Below, piece by piece: positions 60,994 through 64,000 of a stretch of DNA of 64,000 nt; within the stretch, counting starts at the first letter, position 1; each line of letters starts with the position of its first letter. Below the pieces are notes generated by a model. The model saw only the letters and a list, made by a program, of their open reading frames with translations. It did no database searches and was not told the origin of the DNA. The stretch spans positions 6,014,001 to 6,078,000 of the forward strand of contig NZ_CP041244.1 of the NCBI RefSeq assembly GCF_006547145.1. The letters are read 5' to 3'. The DNA comes from Actinomadura sp. WMMA1423 (lineage in GTDB: Bacteria; Actinomycetota; Actinomycetes; Streptosporangiales; Streptosporangiaceae). The position numbers and the translations under genes are program-made.

Positions 60994-61679
60994 GCGGCCA
61001 GGAGATCGTCTTCACACTGCTCGGTGTGGTCGCGGTCGGCTCCGCGGTCCTCGTGGTGACGACGCGGCGGCTCGTCCACTCGGCGCTCTGGCTGGTGGTG
61101 TCGTTCGGCGCGCTCGCGGGCGGCTACCTCGTCCTCACCGCGGAGTTCGTCGCCTGGGTGCAGGTCCTCATCTACGTCGGCGCGATCGTGGTGCTGCTGC
61201 TGTTCGGGATCATGCTGACGCGGGCGCCGATCGGGGAGTCCGCCGACCTCGACTCCGGGAACCGGTGGGCCGCGCTGGCCGTCGCGGCCGCCACGGCCGC
61301 CGTCCTGGTCGCGGTGATGGTCATGGGGTTCGGTGACGCGCGGATGCCGCTGCGCGCGGGCGGCGGGTCGGCGGAGGAGCTGGGCGGCGCGGTGTTCCGG
61401 ACGTGGGTGCTGCCGTTCGAGGTGCTGTCGGTGCTGCTGCTCGCCTCGCTGGTCGGCGCGATCGTCCTGTCCAGGTCGGACATCCGGGCCCGTCCGGACG
61501 CCGCCCCCGAGCCCGGTGCGAAGCCGGGCGCGAAGCGGGGCGGGAAGCCCGCCGTGAAGCGGATCGGGAAGCCCGCCGCCAAGCCCGCCGCCGAACCCGC
61601 CGCCGAACCCGGAGCCGGGCCGGACGAGCAGCCCGACGAGGAACCGGACGGGCGGCCGGACGTGAGGGGCGGCGCCTGA
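60990..61679 (+). CDS. nuoJ2: NADH-quinone oxidoreductase subunit J, second locus
   Basis: A 229-residue NuoJ with five helices; LTAEFVAWVQVLIYVGAIVVLLLFGIMLT carries the conserved TMH3 YVGA element. After residue ~165 it has a Lys/Pro/Ala repeat (GAKPGAKRGGKPAVKRIGKPAAKPAAEPAAEPG) and a Glu/Asp-rich end. The tail is repetitive at DNA level and probably disordered. TGATG overlap with nuoK2. Confidence 0.92.
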   Translation: MSGQEIVFTLLGVVAVGSAVLVVTTRRLVHSALWLVVSFGALAGGYLVLTAEFVAWVQVLIYVGAIVVLLLFGIMLTRAPIGESADLDSGNRWAALAVAAATAAVLVAVMVMGFGDARMPLRAGGGSAEELGGAVFRTWVLPFEVLSVLLLASLVGAIVLSRSDIRARPDAAPEPGAKPGAKRGGKPAVKRIGKPAAKPAAEPAAEPGAGPDEQPDEEPDGRPDVRGGA

Positions 61680-62137
61680 TGCATCTCGCCTACCCGACGA
61701 TCGTCGCCGCGCTGCTGTTCTCGGTGGGCGTGTACGGGGTGCTGGCGCGCCGCAACGCGATCCTCGTCCTGATGTCGGTCGAGCTGATGCTGAACGCGGT
61801 GAACCTCAACCTCGTCACGTTCGACGTCTGGTACCGCGACCGCCTGCACGGCGGCCAGGTCCTCACGCTGTTCACCATCGTGATCGCCGCGGCGGAGGTC
61901 GGGCTCGGCCTCGCGATCGTGCTGCTGGTCTTCCGCAACCGTCAGATGATCGACGTCGACCGGCTGCGCACGCTCTCCGAGAACCCCGAGGACTCCGAGA
62001 ACCTCGTCGAGTCCGAGGAGGCCGGGGGCGCCGCAGCGCACACCGTTCCGGCCGGGCGGGGGGCCGCCCGCGACGCGGCCACCGGACGCGGGGGCGATCC
62101 CGAACCGGCGGCCGAGCGCGAGGAGGCGTCGCCGTGA
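61679..62137 (+). CDS. nuoK2: NADH-quinone oxidoreductase subunit K, second locus
   Basis: A 152-residue NuoK: three helices with the key glutamates in MSVELMLNAVNLNL and AAAEVGLGLAIVLLVF, followed by a ~50-residue acidic extension (TLSENPEDSENLVESEEAGG) that NuoK at 17211 lacks. The frame overlaps nuoJ2 by one base and nuoL2 by a GTGA junction. Confidence 0.92.
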   Translation: MHLAYPTIVAALLFSVGVYGVLARRNAILVLMSVELMLNAVNLNLVTFDVWYRDRLHGGQVLTLFTIVIAAAEVGLGLAIVLLVFRNRQMIDVDRLRTLSENPEDSENLVESEEAGGAAAHTVPAGRGAARDAATGRGGDPEPAAEREEASP

Positions 62138-64000
62138 TCTGGCTCGCGTCCCTCGTCGCGCTGCTGCCCTTCATCGCCGCGTTCGCCGGGATGCTGTCCG
62201 GCCCGTCCCTGACCCGGCTGCTGCGCGGAGACCCCGAGGGCTCGCCGCTGCGCAACGGCCCGGCGCTGATCGCGTGCGCGCCGGTCGCGGTGGCGCTCGT
62301 CCTGTCGGCGATCGTCGCGTTCGCCGTCTGGCGCGACCCGGGCGAGCGCACCGGCGCGCTCACGCTGGTCGACACCGGCTCGGTGCCGATCAGCGTCGGG
62401 CTCCAGGTGGACGGCCTGGCCGCGGTCGTCGGGCTCATGGTCTGCTGCGTGGCGCTGGCCGTCCAGGTCTACTCGGTCGCGTACATGTCGGAGGACCGGC
62501 GGTACTCGTCCTACGCCGCGTTCATCTCGCTGTTCACCTCCGCGATGCTGCTGGTCGTCTACTCCGGCGACCTCCTCGTCCTGTACGTGGGCTGGGAAGT
62601 CATGGGCATCTGCTCGTACTTCCTGATCGGGCACCACTGGGAGGACCGGGCCAACTCGCGGGCGGCGGTCAAGGCGTTCCTGGTCACGCGGCTCGGCGAC
62701 GTCGGCTTCCTCATCGGCGTGATCGTCCTCGGCGTGGGCGCCGGGACGTTCCAGATCGACCGGATCGTCCGGATGGCGGGTGAGCTGCCGCAGACCACGG
62801 TGACGGCGGCCGCGCTGCTGCTGCTCGCCGGGGTCGCGGGCAAGAGCGCGCAGTTCCCGCTGCACACCTGGCTCCCGGACGCGATGGCGGGCCCGACCCC
62901 GATCAGCGCCCTGATCCACGCGGCGACGATGGTCGCGGCCGGGATCTACGTCGTGGCCCGCCTGTACGGGGTGTTCCTCGCGGCCCCGTCCGCGCTCGCC
63001 GTGCTGGGCGTCATCGCCGTCGTCTCCATGGTCGGCTCGGCGTGCGCGGCCCTCGCGCAGGACGACCTCAAACGCGTCCTGGCGTACTCCACGATCAGCC
63101 AGCTCGCCGTCATGGCGGCGGGGCTCGCGGTGGGCGCGAGGTCCGCCGCGGTCTTCCACCTCCTCACCCACGCGGCGTTCAAGGCGCTGCTGTTCCTCGC
63201 CGCCGGGTGCGTGATCGTGATCGCGGGGTCGAACATGCTCGCCCACTACGGGGGGCTCCGGCGCGGCATGCCGCTCACGTTCTGGTCGATGACGGTGGGT
63301 TTCGCGGCTCTCGCGGGCGTCCCGCCGTTCAGCGGATGGTTCAGCAAGGACGCCGTCATAGAAGCCGCCCAGCACGCCGCCCTGCACGGCGGTGAGATCG
63401 CGCCCCTCTCGGAGGCCCCTGACGCTGGAGCCCAGTCGATCAGCGTGTCGGGCGGGATCGCATGGGTGGTCTATCTGGGGTTGCTCGTCACGGTCGTCCT
63501 GACGGCCGCCTATGCGATGCGCGCGTGGCTGATGACGTTCTTCGGCGAACGGCGCGGAGCGTACGAGGTCCGCGATCCGGCACGCATCATGTCGTGGACC
63601 GTGGCGGCGCTGGCCGTTCCCGCCGCGATCCTCGGATTCTTCGGGCTCGGCGCCCCGGAGCTGCGTCCCCAACTCGGGGCCTCGCTGCTCAGCGTCCTGC
63701 TCCTCGCCGTGGGCGCCGGGGGTGCGTTCCTCGTGTGGAACCGTGACCCGGCTGTGGATCCCGCGCGCGCGCTCGGCCCGGTCCGTACCGTCTTCGCGCG
63801 GGCCTTCTTCGTGGACGAGTTCTACACGGCGGTCATCGTCCGGCCCGTCCAGACGCTGGCACGCCACGTCGTCCTGTTCGACCAGAGACGCGTGGACGCC
63901 GCCGTCACGGGCACAGGACGGGCCACGCAGCGTCTCGGCGGCCTGGTCAGATACGTCCAGAACGGAAACCCGCAGACCTACCTCACCGGCCTGCTCGCCG
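62134..64000 (+). CDS. nuoL2: NADH-quinone oxidoreductase subunit L, second locus (runs off the window)
   Basis: At least 622 codons, open to the end of the window. Antiporter-like subunit with YVGWEVMGICSYFLIGHHW (TMH5 Glu), GVAGKSAQFPLHTWLPDAMAGPTPISALIHAATMVAAG (TMH7 Lys) and GVPPFSGWFSKDAVIEAA. The lateral-helix region seems to be reached (RVDAAVTGTGRATQRLGG). Start is GTG 62134 (VIWLASLVALLPF), coupled to the nuoK2 stop. nuoM2 and nuoN2 would be expected beyond the window. Confidence 0.92.
   Translation, partial: MIWLASLVALLPFIAAFAGMLSGPSLTRLLRGDPEGSPLRNGPALIACAPVAVALVLSAIVAFAVWRDPGERTGALTLVDTGSVPISVGLQVDGLAAVVGLMVCCVALAVQVYSVAYMSEDRRYSSYAAFISLFTSAMLLVVYSGDLLVLYVGWEVMGICSYFLIGHHWEDRANSRAAVKAFLVTRLGDVGFLIGVIVLGVGAGTFQIDRIVRMAGELPQTTVTAAALLLLAGVAGKSAQFPLHTWLPDAMAGPTPISALIHAATMVAAGIYVVARLYGVFLAAPSALAVLGVIAVVSMVGSACAALAQDDLKRVLAYSTISQLAVMAAGLAVGARSAAVFHLLTHAAFKALLFLAAGCVIVIAGSNMLAHYGGLRRGMPLTFWSMTVGFAALAGVPPFSGWFSKDAVIEAAQHAALHGGEIAPLSEAPDAGAQSISVSGGIAWVVYLGLLVTVVLTAAYAMRAWLMTFFGERRGAYEVRDPARIMSWTVAALAVPAAILGFFGLGAPELRPQLGASLLSVLLLAVGAGGAFLVWNRDPAVDPARALGPVRTVFARAFFVDEFYTAVIVRPVQTLARHVVLFDQRRVDAAVTGTGRATQRLGGLVRYVQNGNPQTYLTGLLA

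Overview
The window is about 72% GC and gene dense. Overlapping ATGA/GTGA start-stop junctions are common, and GTG starts are frequent. Together with a BldC homologue, a cvn (conservon) operon, an XRE-DUF5753/DUF397 pair and menaquinone genes, this points to a filamentous actinomycete, probably Thermomonosporaceae/Streptosporangiales (Actinomadura-like). The genus cannot be fixed from the sequence alone. No rRNA, tRNA, CRISPR array, transposase or integrase was seen.

Region 1 (1-6480): 3' part of ccsB (cytochrome c maturation), an LF-like zinc metallopeptidase with a small acidic neighbour, bldC, a single-domain threonine/serine dehydratase, a DUF4229 membrane protein, menG and menJ. A perfect Rex-type operator (5183-5200) lies just upstream of menJ.

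Region 2 (6638-23684): a complete 14-gene nuoA-N complex I operon, nearly all genes translationally coupled, ending with a long-chain polyprenyl diphosphate synthase 10 nt after nuoN. menG, menJ, nuoA-N and the prenyl synthase form a menaquinone/NADH-oxidation block, plausibly NADH-responsive through Rex. Between nuoD and nuoE a 51-nt duplication of the nuoD 3' end creates a 33-codon micro-ORF with intact ATGA couplings.

Region 3 (23706-33155, all minus): an orphan histidine kinase, the conservon cvnABCD, and a coupled operon of cytochrome P450, class I terpene synthase and class II terpene cyclase with altered Asp motifs.

Region 4 (33534-40420): small accessory and housekeeping genes: a secreted protein, RarD transporter, zinc-ribbon protein, S24/S26-like protein, flavoprotein, XRE/DUF397 regulators, nucleotidyl-cyclase-like protein, MTHFR-like protein and an FlK-like thioesterase.

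Region 5 (40603-48192): an ABC exporter whose ATPase is fused to a membrane-anchored hydrolase, a TetR regulator, and a divergent MFS transporter carrying three C-terminal CarboxypepD_reg-like repeats, followed by a YceI protein with the same kind of domain.

Region 6 (48411-64000): a SecD-P1-like membrane protein, korAB (2-oxoglutarate:ferredoxin oxidoreductase), two paralogous Pro-rich single-TM exported proteins, and a second nuo locus A-B-C-H-(antisense helix-hairpin-helix gene)-I-J-K-L running off the window. This second set has no nuoD, E, F or G between C and H, and its NuoB carries a 250-residue acidic repeat tail. The absence of an NADH module and the nearby KorAB suggest, as inference, a ferredoxin-fed or hybrid complex I.
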